Assembly: GCA_015501055.1 (NCBI GenBank)
Contig: JADNYV010000018.1
Span: 124,001 to 188,000 of the forward strand
From: Mucidula mucida
Taxonomy: Eukaryota > Basidiomycota > Agaricomycetes > Agaricales > Physalacriaceae
Direction: 5' to 3'
DNA: 64,000 nt
This document shows, one piece after another, positions 20,601 through 30,882 of the stretch (position 1 is the first letter of the stretch; each line of letters begins with the position of its first letter). The notes beneath the pieces are model-generated. The model did not search any database. It had not been told where the DNA came from and saw nothing but the letters and a program-made list of their open reading frames with translations. The position numbers and the translations under genes are program-made.

Positions 20601-21943
20601 CCGGTTTGGAACCAGGCGTAAGTTCTATCGCGTGATCCCAGGGTCTTCGCTCCGGTAGCTTGTCAAAGTCCGCCTTGCTAAATACATCGGAGAATTCCTC
20701 AATGTAAGGTGCAGCAGCAGACGAAGGCTGTTGTGATCTCAGCTTTTCGCCGCTTCTGCGATAGTTGTCCCAGTCTATCCAAAAACCGCTGTCCCTCCTC
20801 CAGCTTCTCTTCTACATCTTCTCCTTCATCTTCTGGCGAGTCATACTCGGGTAGATAACCGCAACGGTCTGGGCATCAATCAAAAGTCAACGTGGATTCC
20901 GTCCAGTTGATCGTGGGGTTGTGATATCGTAACCAATCTAGCCCCAAAAAGATACTTGTTTTGCCGAGATTGGTAACGGCCAACTTAATCTTTTCGGCGT
21001 GATCTCCGATCTTCATCCAGACCTCCACAAAACCTTCGATTGCTCCTTCCTTGTTTAGGGTTCCATCCACATTGTAGACAGGGAGCTTGACAGGTAACTC
21101 CTTGATCGGGAGTCCGTTCTTCTCGACAAATTCTGTATTGACACAAGAACCCGTTGCTCCACTGTCAAGAAGGGCACTCGTTTCCCATTCAGAGCCTGTG
21201 TGTACGCTCTCTATGGGTACTTGGAGTTTCATCTTTGTTCCCCGGATGTACTTCCTCGACTTTTTCAACTCCGTCACAACTTCCACCGCAGCTTCCTTTG
21301 TCAACGCTCTGATCGCCATCACCTTCTCCTCCGTTGCTTCTCTCTCTCTCCGCTCCGGCATCCATGCTCTCAAAATTCCCACTGCTCTTGACACGTCATC
21401 CTCTCTTAGCCGTTGTGCAATCCACTCGGGCGTATTTGGCTCAAATCTTTCTTTCACAGGTTTTGGTGGTAAAGTCGTCGATGATATTTTAGATGTTTCA
21501 GTACCCGGACTGTAAATAGATTCTGCATCTGACGACCCTTTCCTTGATGACTGCTCCGGCAGGACTGCGTCTACTGCGGGAGCTTCGCAACACCCAACTC
21601 TTTGGCCAACTTCTTTTTCTCCTCGTCGTTCATTTTGGTCCATAAACCCCGAATCGTCTGGGGTCGACCCTTCTTTGAACAGAACCTGCTGACGTGGCCG
21701 TGTTCGCCACAGCTGAAGCAGAGTCCCCTTCGACGTGCATTGTCGATGTCCATTGGCCTGCTGGCTCCTCCATAGGTAACACCGGTGGCATCTTGTCGTG
21801 TGATCGGCGTCGGGGGTGGGTTCATAGGATTGGCTCTCGATATAGCCGCCTGCGGAGCTTGGGGCTGGGACTGCATGCCGGACCTCTTGCTCGCCGTCCG
21901 CCTTCTCCACAGCTGATTGATCTGGATGATCTGTGCCTTCCAA
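17655..21943 (-). pseudogene. Gypsy copy 1 pol: protease, RT, RNase H, integrase, chromodomain
   Basis: The protease is visible as LLDSGATGSCVN; its 355-codon frame (20876-21943) overlaps the end of gag in the -1 frame. RT (19876-20544) has the catalytic [13 protein letters not shown]. RNase H has YEIYDKEMMAIM and EVFTDYQNLQYF, ending HKPGRKMGKADALSR. Integrase shows an HHCC zinc-finger region (YWWPGISRDIREYVEGC), then a core with FVDHFTKWL and HDRGPQYHSRFMKE. The C-terminus ends in a chromodomain (WEVEKVVNSRKY, YKVHWKGYG, QTWEP). Stops follow LTFD, the FCNFY motif after RT, and TTAYHP, and there is a frame shift in the integrase. The chromodomain places it among chromoviruses. Confidence 0.9.
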
Positions 21944-22500
21944 TCCTTGTATTTCACCGGCAACCCGTCTCGGCTGCCATAGATCTGATTGATGATCTTC
22001 TCGTTGACATTGGTCTCGAGAAGGCGTACAACATATGCGTCATCCTTCGAGTATCCTGCCTGAGTGAGCAGGACCTCGAACTTCTGGAAAAAATCTTAAG
22101 CGGTGTCTTGCCCCTGGCGCAACCGCTCGATCTGGTCTTGCGCGTCTCACGCGAGGTTGGAATCCACAAATCGCTCCTTCAAGTTCTCCTTAAACTCAGT
22201 CCAAGAGACTGACCATTCCTCTTCTTCCTCGTCGAAGTTCTGGTCCAAGTAGTTCTGGACCCATGCATCTACGTGATCTCCTCGGATATAGGAGAGAACA
22301 ACATCAATCCTTTTGGAGTCAGATGTGAGGTTGTTCTTCTTGTCACGGATGTATGTGAACATCAATCGCCACCAGCTCTTGTACTTGGACTTGTCCCCGT
22401 CATAGTCATAAGGCTTGTTGACAAGGGATCGGCCTTTGGTTTTGACATCAGCATGATGAGTGGGTGTGTGAGGAGTGGTTTTGGGTGCTTTGTTGGACAT
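21571..22500 (-). pseudogene. Gypsy copy 1 gag with zinc knuckle
   Basis: The start is MSNKAPKTTPHTPTHH at 22500. The frame is interrupted by TGA after DSNLA and TAA 20 codons later (before DFFQKFE), then continues in the same frame to a CCHC knuckle, CFSCGEHGHVSRFC, and stops after VAKLPQ. Exactly the same two stops occur in copy 2, so they predate dispersal of these copies. Confidence 0.88.
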
Positions 22501-23085
22501 GATGAATCGGGGTGATAGGATCAGAGAGTGAAAGGGTGAAAGTGGGGATATGGGTGATGCGGATTTTGATGAAACAGGTGAGAGAATAGAGGTTTAGATG
22601 AATAAGGAGGAGTTGCCTAGATCTGAAATAGAATCCAGGACTTGGTAGGGTGGGGAATAATGGTGTGTATCGTAAGGTAAGTAAAGTAGGTAGGTATTGT
22701 AACTGTCTACGCTATTTTACCGACTACTGACTACGTATCTACGGAGCCCAAGAGCTCGTCACAAGTTCGCAATTGCCCAGCCGATGTCCCTCTGGTGTGA
22801 GGTAAGCCAAAGTTTTCCTGGGAACGGGGTTTGACCCGTAAACAGCGCCCACTGAAGTGCAACTGCCAAAAGTTCGTTCTCGTGAGAGCGGCTACTTCCA
22901 GCACCCGAGGCAGTTATCTCTAACTGTTAGCCGGCGCTACTGGGACCAATACAGACATATGCGGACGTGTGCTGGAATTAGGAATCTGTCGATCTGTAAA
23001 CAGGGAAAGGGAATAGGGAAATGTGCGGTAATCAAACAGCGAAGTGCTGATCAACAATCAGGGATGTGTGGTAGGTGGTAGAAAG

Positions 23086-23097
23086 TAGTTCCGATCT
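23086..23097 (-). promoter_or_regulatory. Self-priming primer-binding site, gypsy copy 1
   Basis: Immediately inside the 5' LTR, read on the minus strand: AGATCGGAACTA. It is the exact complement of TAGTTCCGATCT at the predicted 5' end of the transcript in the LTR. This arrangement defines self-primed elements such as Tf1 and sushi. No TGG tRNA-primer motif is present. Confidence 0.7.
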
Positions 23098-23099
23098 TC

Positions 23100-23628
23100 T
23101 GTTAGCAACTGACTAAGCCACGAGACTCACCCAGGTACCACAGCAAGAACTAAAGAAGAAAATGTTCGTGTTCGTAAGGCTAGGCTAGGCCAGGTGTATA
23201 AACGAGATCGGAACTAAAGTACAATGATACTACACTACTGCTTATATACTAGTAAGCCTGTGTTTGGGACTCCTTGTCCATACATGTTTCCACTAGGAAT
23301 AACTCCACGCCCTTGACCCAGTGTTGTATGCTACTAGTCCGTGAAACCATTAAATACGAGTGGTAACTGCATGTAAGTAATAATACTGAAACAACCATGT
23401 GTGCTACAAGTGTTGGTGGTGTGTATACAATGGGAATCCATGAGGTATCGGCATGTATGATGTCATCCATGTGTTAGGCGTGTGTCCGACATGAGTACGG
23501 CTTCGGTAATGAACAGGAGTATGATCGGTGACGAAACAGATGATGAAACAGTCCGTTGGTTGATAAGACAAGGCCCCCGATAAGATATGATAAGATGTGA
23601 AAATGTGAAAATATGGTGATTCATAACA
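23100..23628 (-). repeat. 5' LTR of gypsy copy 1
   Basis: 529 bp, TG...CA bounded, matching the LTRs of copy 2 (530 and 525 bp). The flanking 5 bp on the outside is GCGGA; the partner duplication cannot be checked because the other LTR is truncated. Confidence 0.9.
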
Positions 23629-23712
23629 GCGGAAGGGCGGGGATGGAGGCGGGGATATACAGCCCGCCGTTGGGCGCGAGCCCGATAAGGACGGTCTAGG
23701 AGGCTGAGTTGC
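23629..23712 (-). pseudogene. Threonine synthase copy 1, N-terminal remnant
   Basis: Reads into exon 2 of threonine synthase: LIGLAPNGGLYIPASIP, preceded by the intron acceptor. The first exon is missing and the insertion boundary is at 23628/23629. Together with 8366-8930 it shows that one gene copy was interrupted by both mobile elements. Confidence 0.8.
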
Positions 23713-23717
23713 GAGAT

Positions 23718-24104
23718 GAGGGCGGAGAGTCGTCCATTGTGCTGAACTCCACTGGAGAGGAACATGATGACGGCAAAACGACTCTCAAAATCGGCTTTAA
23801 CGAATATCCATTCTCCATTTCGGCGAGCAAGCTCGCTGTGCACACATTTGCGGTGCATCAGAAGTTTACTGTTCATGAAGCAATCGCGGCCTTGCTTGAA
23901 AGAAATTGTGACCACTACCGCTTGGATCTAGAATCCGGCAGCGGGTGTTGGTACTGGTGTGAAGTGGTCCTGCGAGACTTTGTGGAGTATGGTTGGGTGG
24001 AAGCTACAGCTGCAGCCAGGGTGGAGCATGTCACCAGCTGGATCAAAGAACATTATGCAGATGTTGACATCCCTATGCCTGCCCCGCGCGGCCAGTTCTA
24101 CTAA
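23718..24104 (+). pseudogene. DUF7770-like protein, copy 2 (5' truncated)
   Basis: Begins abruptly at the GGESSIVLNSTGEE segment and is open to QFY-stop at 24104, so about the first 75 codons are missing. The C-terminal half is well kept (SGSGCWYWCEVVLRDFVE) but diverged from copies 1 and 3. Its upstream side is fused directly to a threonine synthase intron fragment, marking a deletion junction. No start codon of the family is available, so it is probably not expressed as a normal protein. Confidence 0.75.
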
Positions 24105-24834
24105 ATATCTGACATTGTGTCTAGGAATGTTTATTTTGTTGAACTTTGTAACTGTTGTATCTATATACGAGTCATGACTAGTGTTCGAGCATGGGTCACT
24201 TCGACGGATTGGCATCACACAGGATCAATTGGTGCAGCGCCACAAAATGACCTTCTTTGACACATTCGCAATCAACGCTTCTGTCTGGCTGGGCCGTCAC
24301 CTTCACAAACATCAGACTTCTCACATATTGCTTTCAATCTTAGTCCTCATAAATGCAGGCTTTGAGGAACAGCACTTCACCATGCCTAGGCTTTGATCCT
24401 GGCTTTCCCTCCTCGTCGAGCGCATTCCAACCAGAGTATTCAGTGCGGGCTGTGATTGAAATGCGCAGTTTGTTCCAGTTGCGGTGTTTATATTCGTACG
24501 ACCACGGCACAACTCATTGGCAATACTCCAAAGCTGCCTTTGCTGAGACGTGATCCCCTTCCCAAAATTCCCCGCATGACCCTCGTTCAAGCACTCTTCA
24601 TGTCGACTCCTTTCTAGTATGATCGCGTCCATTCGAGGCGAGGGTGCACACCATTAATGGAGAGACAGCTGAGTTGATTCAAGACCGGAATCATTAGTAC
24701 TAACACGGCGTGATGAATACACTCCAGTTCCTCGTCTTCCAACACCAACTTTTCCATGGCATCCATCGGCGTGACAGATGGCAAAACTTGGTCCGCAGCA
24801 GCAGGACAGTGGATCGTGAATGTTGATTGTGACA
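24105..24834. other. Spacer without supported gene
   Basis: Only short frames without recognisable motifs. Lies between DUF7770-like copy 2 and sirtuin S3. I see no repeat that matches elsewhere in the window. Confidence 0.4.
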
Positions 24835-25639
24835 TTATATTGGAATATTCAGCACTTGTGGAAGTAAAACCTCGCAAGGACCTAAGAACAGAAAGTCTGC
24901 CTCGTCGTCGTGATTGCTTCGGTCAACGTTAAAGACCGCGATCTTGCCACCATTTCTCTTCACAATTCCTGCAATCCTGGAGGCTGGCCGAACCTAGTAG
25001 GAGGAAAGATATGAAGACCAGCTATGCAGGGTTTTTGCTACTCACAATTGACGACGTCCCGACAACTATACACAAATCAGCTCTCTCGGCGAGAGCCATG
25101 ATGTCCGGTATGCGGTGCGGCTTTTTGCCAAAGAGGCGGCCATGCATTTCAAAGAGAGATGGTGGAGTTTGCTGCTCGGTTTCGGGCAGAAAATCATTGT
25201 ATGCGCATGTCGAAAGGCCGTCAATGTTCTGCGTGATGTCGGCATTGGGCGCGACCTTTTCTCGGAAAGCTGGTATTGAGAGCGGGGCAATGGCTGTATG
25301 AGCGGCGTTGGTGCGGGCTTTGAGAGCACTAGGGGAGGTTCAAAATGAACCACATCATCAAGCGTCTCAATTCTTACATTTCATGTTGATAATGATAGAA
25401 CTGCCAGACGCGGGCTTGGTCCTCGCCCTATGCTTGTGGTGTGGCGAGCGCCCGCACATCGTGTTTGCGCCACAGGCCGCCGGCGTCGCAAAATGTTGGG
25501 CGCGTAATAGTTAGTGGGCGATGTGGACAGACCAGAGGCAGCAGACAACCCAGCTCCAGACAGAACGAGAATGTGCTTGGAGACCGAGAGCGTCTCTGAG
25601 CGCGGCTGCGTCATCAGAAGGAGGATTCTTTGTGTCCAT
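24835..25639 (-). pseudogene. Sirtuin copy S3, internally deleted
   Basis: Starts at 25639 with an [18 protein letters not shown] exon and keeps [11 protein letters not shown], the YNDFLPETE region and a C-terminal exon ending at 24835. A deletion near 25130 joins the segment before HGRLFDVE directly to the segment after RPGVVWFG, so the zinc-binding module with its four cysteines is absent. Without that module a sirtuin cannot fold normally. Same divergent arrangement with the phosphotransferase (copy 4). Confidence 0.8.
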
Positions 25640-25687
25640 TGGCGGGTTCCAAGTTGGTGTGTAAGTATAGAAGGCAAGAGCAAGTCC

Positions 25688-25700
25688 TGATCGGCGATCA
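25688..25700. promoter_or_regulatory. TGATCGGCGATCA palindrome upstream of copy 4
   Basis: Perfect 13-bp palindrome 60 bp before the start at 25760. The companion ACAGTCA palindrome is missing, apparently removed by a small deletion after GCAAGTCC. Confidence 0.5.
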
Positions 25701-25759
25701 CAATTCACATTTGCTTCCAACCACCATACAGGTCTCTTCCACTTGTTTGCTTAGTTCTG

Positions 25760-26799
25760 ATGGGGATATCTCAGTCATCGTACGCCTCTCCCATGTAACA
25801 CTGTGCGGTACTAATGTGTACTATTCTAGGGCCAAACCGCTTCCGTCGTCGGTAGACGCGTTAACCGATGAAGAACTTATAGTCATGATTGACGCAGCAC
25901 AAAAAGACTCTTCCACCGCACTCGGGATCACCGATGAACACACATTCATGTCAGGTACCACCGCCTGGAGAATCACCCCAGACGCTGTGGTAAAACTCGC
26001 CCCCGCCCACGAAGCATACATCATGACCTATGTCGCCTCGCGTTCCTCCATCCGCGTTCCAAAAGTACGCTGCCTTATACCTGTACTCCCGCGAGAAGCC
26101 TTTCGTTTGTCAAAATTCTGGCTCGTTATGGACTATGTGGATGGCGACGTACTCAAGACTGCCTGGCCACGGATGAGCTGGTGGAGACGGCTGTGGACTG
26201 TTTGGCGGCTACGTAGAACCCTTCAAGAACTTCATCGGATCCCTATTCCCAAACCCGACGTGCCAGGTCCCTTTGACTCTACAGGTGAAGCGTTACCTTG
26301 CAGTGGCTTCTACTTTACGGAATACGGTGCGGGACCATTTGAGTCCTATGCCGCCATGGCGGACTGGTTTGACCACCTCCGCTATGCCGTGCTTGTCCGC
26401 CGCCACAGGCACACTGGACGGTTGGAGCCGCAGAATTACCCAACATTCGACACCACCCAGCCGCTTGTCCTTTGTCACATGGATCTCAACATGCGCAATA
26501 TCATGGTGGACCGAAATGGAGAGGTGTGGCTGGTTGATTGGGGCATGGCAGGCGCGTTCCCTCCCTGGCTTGAGTATGCCAATTTGGTACTCTTCTCAAG
26601 GGCCGCCATACCAGCACGGCGCCTGCCGAAATCGTGGATGTTCTTTGCGCGGTTCGTCGCTGGAGATTATCGCTGGTACGAAGAGCAGTATCTTCACCGC
26701 ATTAGTTCTGCTTTTGATGGGTCATGGTCCGCCCGTAGAATGCCCAGAGACTATTTTGATCAGTTGGGTCTGAGTATCGAATATCAACGACAACGATGA
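25760..26799 (+). CDS. APH-fold phosphotransferase, copy 4 (intact)
   Basis: Exons are 25760-25779 (MGISQSS) and 25830-26799, 329 residues. All family motifs are present: AVVKLAPAHEAYIM, KFWLVMDYVDGDVLKTAW, HMDLNMRN, DWGMAGAFPPW. Differences from copy 1 are mostly conservative; the AVLVRRHRHTGRL segment and the RRMPRDYFDQLGL tail are shared with copy 8. The upstream open frame could extend into the intron region, but the conserved 20-nt first exon is the better start. The downstream flank starts like that of copies 1 and 8 and then switches to the type following copy 3. Confidence 0.88.
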
Positions 26800-27477
26800 C
26801 ATATGAACCAGCAGTCATATGTACTGCCTTCTGTTCAGACCCATTAGTAAAGTGTGTTACTCGTGAACTGTATGTGCTTTCTTACATTCGAAAAACAACT
26901 AGTTGTTAACTCTACATGTACACCCGGTGGAACCGCAAAACCTGGTTTCCGATTCCTTGCGCACACTATTTCGTACTAGTACCTCCTAGGACGCATGTGC
27001 AAACAACACATCTAGTTGTTACACATGCACTCAATGGAACGCAATCCCTTGTTCCGGATTTGTCGCCCACACACTACGGAGTCTTTCGCACCAACTAGGT
27101 CGCATGTCCCCCGCATTTGCTTCCTCATCTTTAGTACGTGTTGACGGCATGCTTATCGCGCACGCCCTTCCAGTATCATGCTATTTCGGACTGGAATAGC
27201 ACGATGTGATCGATAAACGCCACTGTTGCTTAGGCTGCGACACGAGTACATCTCCTTTCAATCTTCAGCTTCCTCGTCCTTATTACTTGTTCTCAGGATG
27301 CCAAACCCTCGTCATATTTCCTGATGCCGGCCACATTTGAGCAAAGATCACGATTTATATGCCCTTTTGCAGCTACTTCGGCTATAAGACCTCAGTGTTG
27401 CTCATTGCAGTCGCATCTCGCGTATATCTTAGCCCTCATTCGTCTGCGTTCTTGCTGCCTCTCAGCATAGCCCAGCT
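26800..27477. other. Mosaic spacer after copy 4
   Basis: 26800-26997 matches the flank of copies 1 and 8; from CAAACAACACATCTAG (26999 on) it matches the flank of copy 3 (7105-7585). No coding sequence. This is a clear recombination breakpoint. Confidence 0.7.
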
Positions 27478-28103
27478 ATGAGCCCCACCCTTCCTATCTG
27501 GAGCACTAAAGAGCACTGTGGGTGTTTTCGTTTGACCAACCTCGTCGTTATTTCACACTAGTTCCCGCAGCGGAGATTACGGCAGTCAGCATTCCGGTTG
27601 ACAAGCTCGACAAGACCGTCAACTGTGTCACTGTCCACGCGGCGCGCGCAGCGATGGAGGACATAAAGACGGGAGCCGTGACGGTGGTTGCCCACTTTTG
27701 CCTTTACTTGCAGTTGGACGGCGGGGAGTCCTCAATAATGCTGAACTCCTCTGGAGAGGGGTTTGATGACGGAAGAACAGTACTCGAACTCATTTATCAT
27801 GACTATCCATTCTCAACCTCGCCGAGCAAGCTCAATCTGCTCACAATCACAGTGCATCGGGAGTTCACTGTTCATGAAGCAATTGAGGCTTTGCTTGGGA
27901 GACATTGTGATCGCTACCGCTTGGATTTGGAATCCGGGAGCGGCTGTCGGCACTGGTGCGAAGTCGTCCTACGCGACTTTGAGGGGTATGGTTGGGTAGA
28001 TGCAGAAGCTGCAGCCACGGTGGATGATCTCACTCGCTGGATTAAAGAGAAGCATCCTGATGTTGACGTCCCCGTGCCTGCTCCGCGCGGCCAGTTCTAC
28101 TAA
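27478..28103 (+). CDS. DUF7770-like protein, copy 3 (intact)
   Basis: Exon 1 is 27478-27517 and exon 2 is 27562-28103, joined by a 44-nt GT-AG intron; 193 residues. The first residues are MSPTLPIWSTKEHF. The conserved blocks are VHAARAAMED, HFCLYLQLDGG, YPFSTSPSKLNLL, FTVHEAIEALL, SGSGCRHWCEVVLRDF and a C-terminal PAPRGQFY. No signal peptide or membrane segment. It resembles fungal DUF7770 proteins as I remember them; function is unknown. It is nearly identical to copy 1 but without the nonsense codon. It follows phosphotransferase copy 4 in the same orientation, with THR4 copy 2 convergent. Confidence 0.72.
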
Positions 28104-28274
28104 ATATCTGATAGTGTTGTCTGTTTTGTGGAAATTTGTGTAACTGTTGCAAATCCTTTTCCTGCATTGTCCCGTCCATTCGTATAGTCAGCAAGTTGTC
28201 GTCTGTTCCAACAAGGATCATCGTGGCGCAACTTTAAACAGGTGGTTTTTGTAATTAGAATCAATCAAACATTA

Positions 28275-28728
28275 GGGAGGTTCACGGTAGCGTTAGCCTA
28301 AGCCATTAGCGTGCCAATTATCAATTCTAATTAGCTCGCCACATCTAGTCACACTGTTGAGTTATTCCGAAATGTCCGAAGCGCACTTGCACGCGGCGCG
28401 TAGCGGTGCCGGAGCCTTGTTGAGGCGCTACCCGCTACCTCGAAGGTTGCTGATGTTGACGGTGTGCTAATTGATGGTTATTGATATGCTTGGGCAGAAA
28501 ATAAACAGTATGTACATGAGTAGGAACCATGACAAGTCGTCGGGACCAGTGTCGGGATCCGCCGCCATCGGCCTTGTTGTACGCAACAGCGGGGGGCGGG
28601 CGGCTCGGCAACTTGGAACTCAAAATCAACCTGACATAAGACCAGGATGCGCACAGTGACATTTTGCTAATTAGCCAGACGGTAATGGACATGCTAACTG
28701 CTTAGGCTAACGCTACCGCGAACCTTCC
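28275..28728. mobile_element. MITE with about 46-bp terminal inverted repeats and TA duplication
   Basis: Ends GGGAGGTTCACGGTAGCG and its inverted partner, each followed by GTTAGCCTAAGC. TA flanks both ends (28273-28274, 28729-28730). The related locus at about 52190-52235 lacks the insert, giving a natural empty site. No coding capacity; probably a Tc1/mariner-type non-autonomous element. Confidence 0.85.
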
Positions 28729-28763
28729 TATTGAAAATATCTTGACTTTGTCAAGTCTTATAC

Positions 28764-29996
28764 CTACACCACAAAGCGCTCAATAACTTCCTTGACCAAC
28801 TCCACCTCAGGGCCCTCCACGTCAATCACCCTTCTCTCTTTTTGCAACAAGCCCTTAAACTCCTCCGGCATGACATCGCTTTCAAAATCAAACGCCGTTG
28901 AGTCTCTCAGCGCCAGCGACACGGCCTCGGAAAACTTTGCGGGGTGTGCTGTAGATAGAATAATTTGTGTTATCGTTTCCGGGCTGTTCAAATTCAATAT
29001 GATGAGAGGAAAAGGGGAGAAAACCGTACTTGTGCGCTGCCATCCGCTCGGCGGCGGTCAGCCCTACAGCCGTATGCGGGTCCACAATGTAGCCGTCCTC
29101 CGCAAAGTGCTTTTTAATCGTAGCCAGAGTCTGTAATAGATATTTCGTACAACATCTACGGGAGCAAATTGAGCACATACCTCGTCGTCCCAACCGTTTC
29201 TGCGCAAAAGTCTTGCCTTGCCGCCTCCAGCACGGACACAGGCACCTCAACCCGCCCGTCCGCCTTCATCTTCCCCATCCACCCGTCCACGACCTGACAT
29301 GCGCGGTCCCTGTCTCCCTTGTTCTCATATGCAAGATACCACAAGAGCCTCTCAAAATTACTCGACACGAGTATATCCATCGCCGGACTCAATGTCTCTT
29401 TCACACCATGGCCTCCCTCTGCCTGTTTCCCATCCACAACCCCCAGCGGAACATCCGAGGAATCATCAACCTTTTCATACCTCCCCGTGCGCCAAAACCT
29501 AGTCAAGATATCGTTGGCGTTGGTTGCGACGCCGAGCTTGGCATGCATTGGGAGCCCCATGTGGCGCACATAGTACCCCACAAGAATATCCCCAAAGTTG
29601 CCCGTCGGGACGACAAACTGCAGTTCTACGGGCGCGCATTGTGGCTGTTGTTGCTGGACGTCAAAGTAGGCTAAAAAATAGTACACCGTTTGGGCGAGGA
29701 TGCGCGCCCAGTTGATCGAGTTAACCGCGCCGAGGCAATGTGTGGCATTGAACGCGCAGTCGGAGAAGAGCGCCTTGACAATGTCCTAGAGGGTGGGTTG
29801 GGAATGAGGCAAGCGAGGGGAAGGAGGATAAACATACCTGACAATCATCAAACATGCCCTTGACGGCAATGTTGTGCACGTTGGCGTCTGTGACGGTTGT
29901 CATTTGCACTTCCTGTATAGGCAAAACATGTCCCTTGGAGTGCAGAATAAATATTGACATGTTGGCCTTGTTGTGCAGCCCGTAGATTGCTGCACT
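28764..29996 (-). pseudogene. Threonine synthase copy 2 (5' truncated, frameshifted)
   Basis: Homologous to the complete THR4 from the third exon (AAIYGLHNKANMSIF) to the stop at 28764. It keeps ELQFVVPTGNFGDILVGYY, KLGVATNANDIL, VSSNFERLLWYL and DPHTAVGL. The first two exons, which carry the PLP-lysine motif AFKDVALQ, are absent because homology ends at 29996 inside an intron. A 1-nt deletion near 29190 changes the end of the large exon (VGDDE in the intact gene). It cannot encode an active enzyme. Confidence 0.85.
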
Positions 29997-30882
29997 GTTG
30001 ACTGCCTAGATTGTCAAGATTTGAAACACACAAGGTTCTGGCTTTTTTAACCTTTTTTGGCTGCTCATCGTCCAATGTAACAGGTACGTCCGTTGGCTCT
30101 GGATTCCTATTCCACATTTGAGAGATTGTTGTGATGGATATTGGTTGGTTATCCGGGCTAGCCATATAACATGAACCTTGTCGTGTCTTGGAAGAACATG
30201 AAGTTGATCACCTAATATGGCAGTCGGTCCTTCCCCATTGACTTTTCATCACTTACAGTGCAGTGACGTATGGACAAGTTGTTGTTCTCAATGTATATCA
30301 ATAAGAAGCTCCACAGCAAACAGAGAATCTGGTACAGATGAACAAAGGTCCGTGACCAGCACGCATATGGCCTGATATCATGTTCTTGATTCCGCCGACA
30401 CACAGCGACTTCTGTGCTGCACGTTTGGCTGGTTCTCGAGACCAACATAATACACCCGTGTGTGGCTGCTCGTGGCACTAGGCCCACATTTCATCTGTCT
30501 GAGGCAGGAGGCCTTCACCAAGGGTTCCCACCTAACCTACCTAATTAGGTCCCCACCATTACCTATGGTGGGGACCTAACTAGGTCTGTTTGGGCTTAAT
30601 TTATGGTTGGCTGTAATACAAGTAGTAACCATAGACTTGAGCACCGCCTGAATACTGGCCTTAGTGTCCAAACTCCCCAACTGACATCCATGATCGGACC
30701 AATGTCACAGGCCCTGCTCATAATGCCGCCATCACTGCCATTGTCTTCAGCGCCGTCGCACCTTCCTGCCGCCAAATTATTTGCAAAAGCATGTAAAATA
30801 AATTCTATGCAATACATGAAGGCATAACAACGGTACTACCAGCATCTAAGTATTGATCTGTGGCCAAACTCACATATCCCGC
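29997..30882. other. Segment of foreign origin with hairpin, no gene
   Basis: Starts exactly where THR4 copy 2 ends. No supported coding frame. It contains a near-perfect hairpin at 30541-30583 (19-nt arms TAGGTCCCCACCAT-type, 5-nt loop). Confidence 0.4.
30541..30583. repeat. Perfect-loop hairpin, 19-nt arms
   Basis: CTAATTAGGTCCCCACCAT, loop TACCT, then the inverted arm with one mismatch. It could be the fused ends of a small inverted-repeat transposon or a transcript terminator; not decidable here. Confidence 0.6.

Larger units (their letters stand above)
17569..23628 (-). mobile_element. Ty3/gypsy chromodomain retrotransposon, copy 1 (3' LTR truncated)
   Basis: Minus-strand element. The 5' LTR is 23100-23628 (TGTTATGAAT to GCTAACA), then a self-complementary primer site, gag, protease, reverse transcriptase, RNase H, integrase and chromodomain, a purine-rich tract (AAGGAGGGGGTGA) and the first 75 bp of the 3' LTR (17569-17643). 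The rest of the 3' LTR is absent because the inverted-repeat element begins there. The 5' side is inserted into exon 2 of threonine synthase copy 1. Several stop codons and frameshifts make it non-autonomous. Confidence 0.92.
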
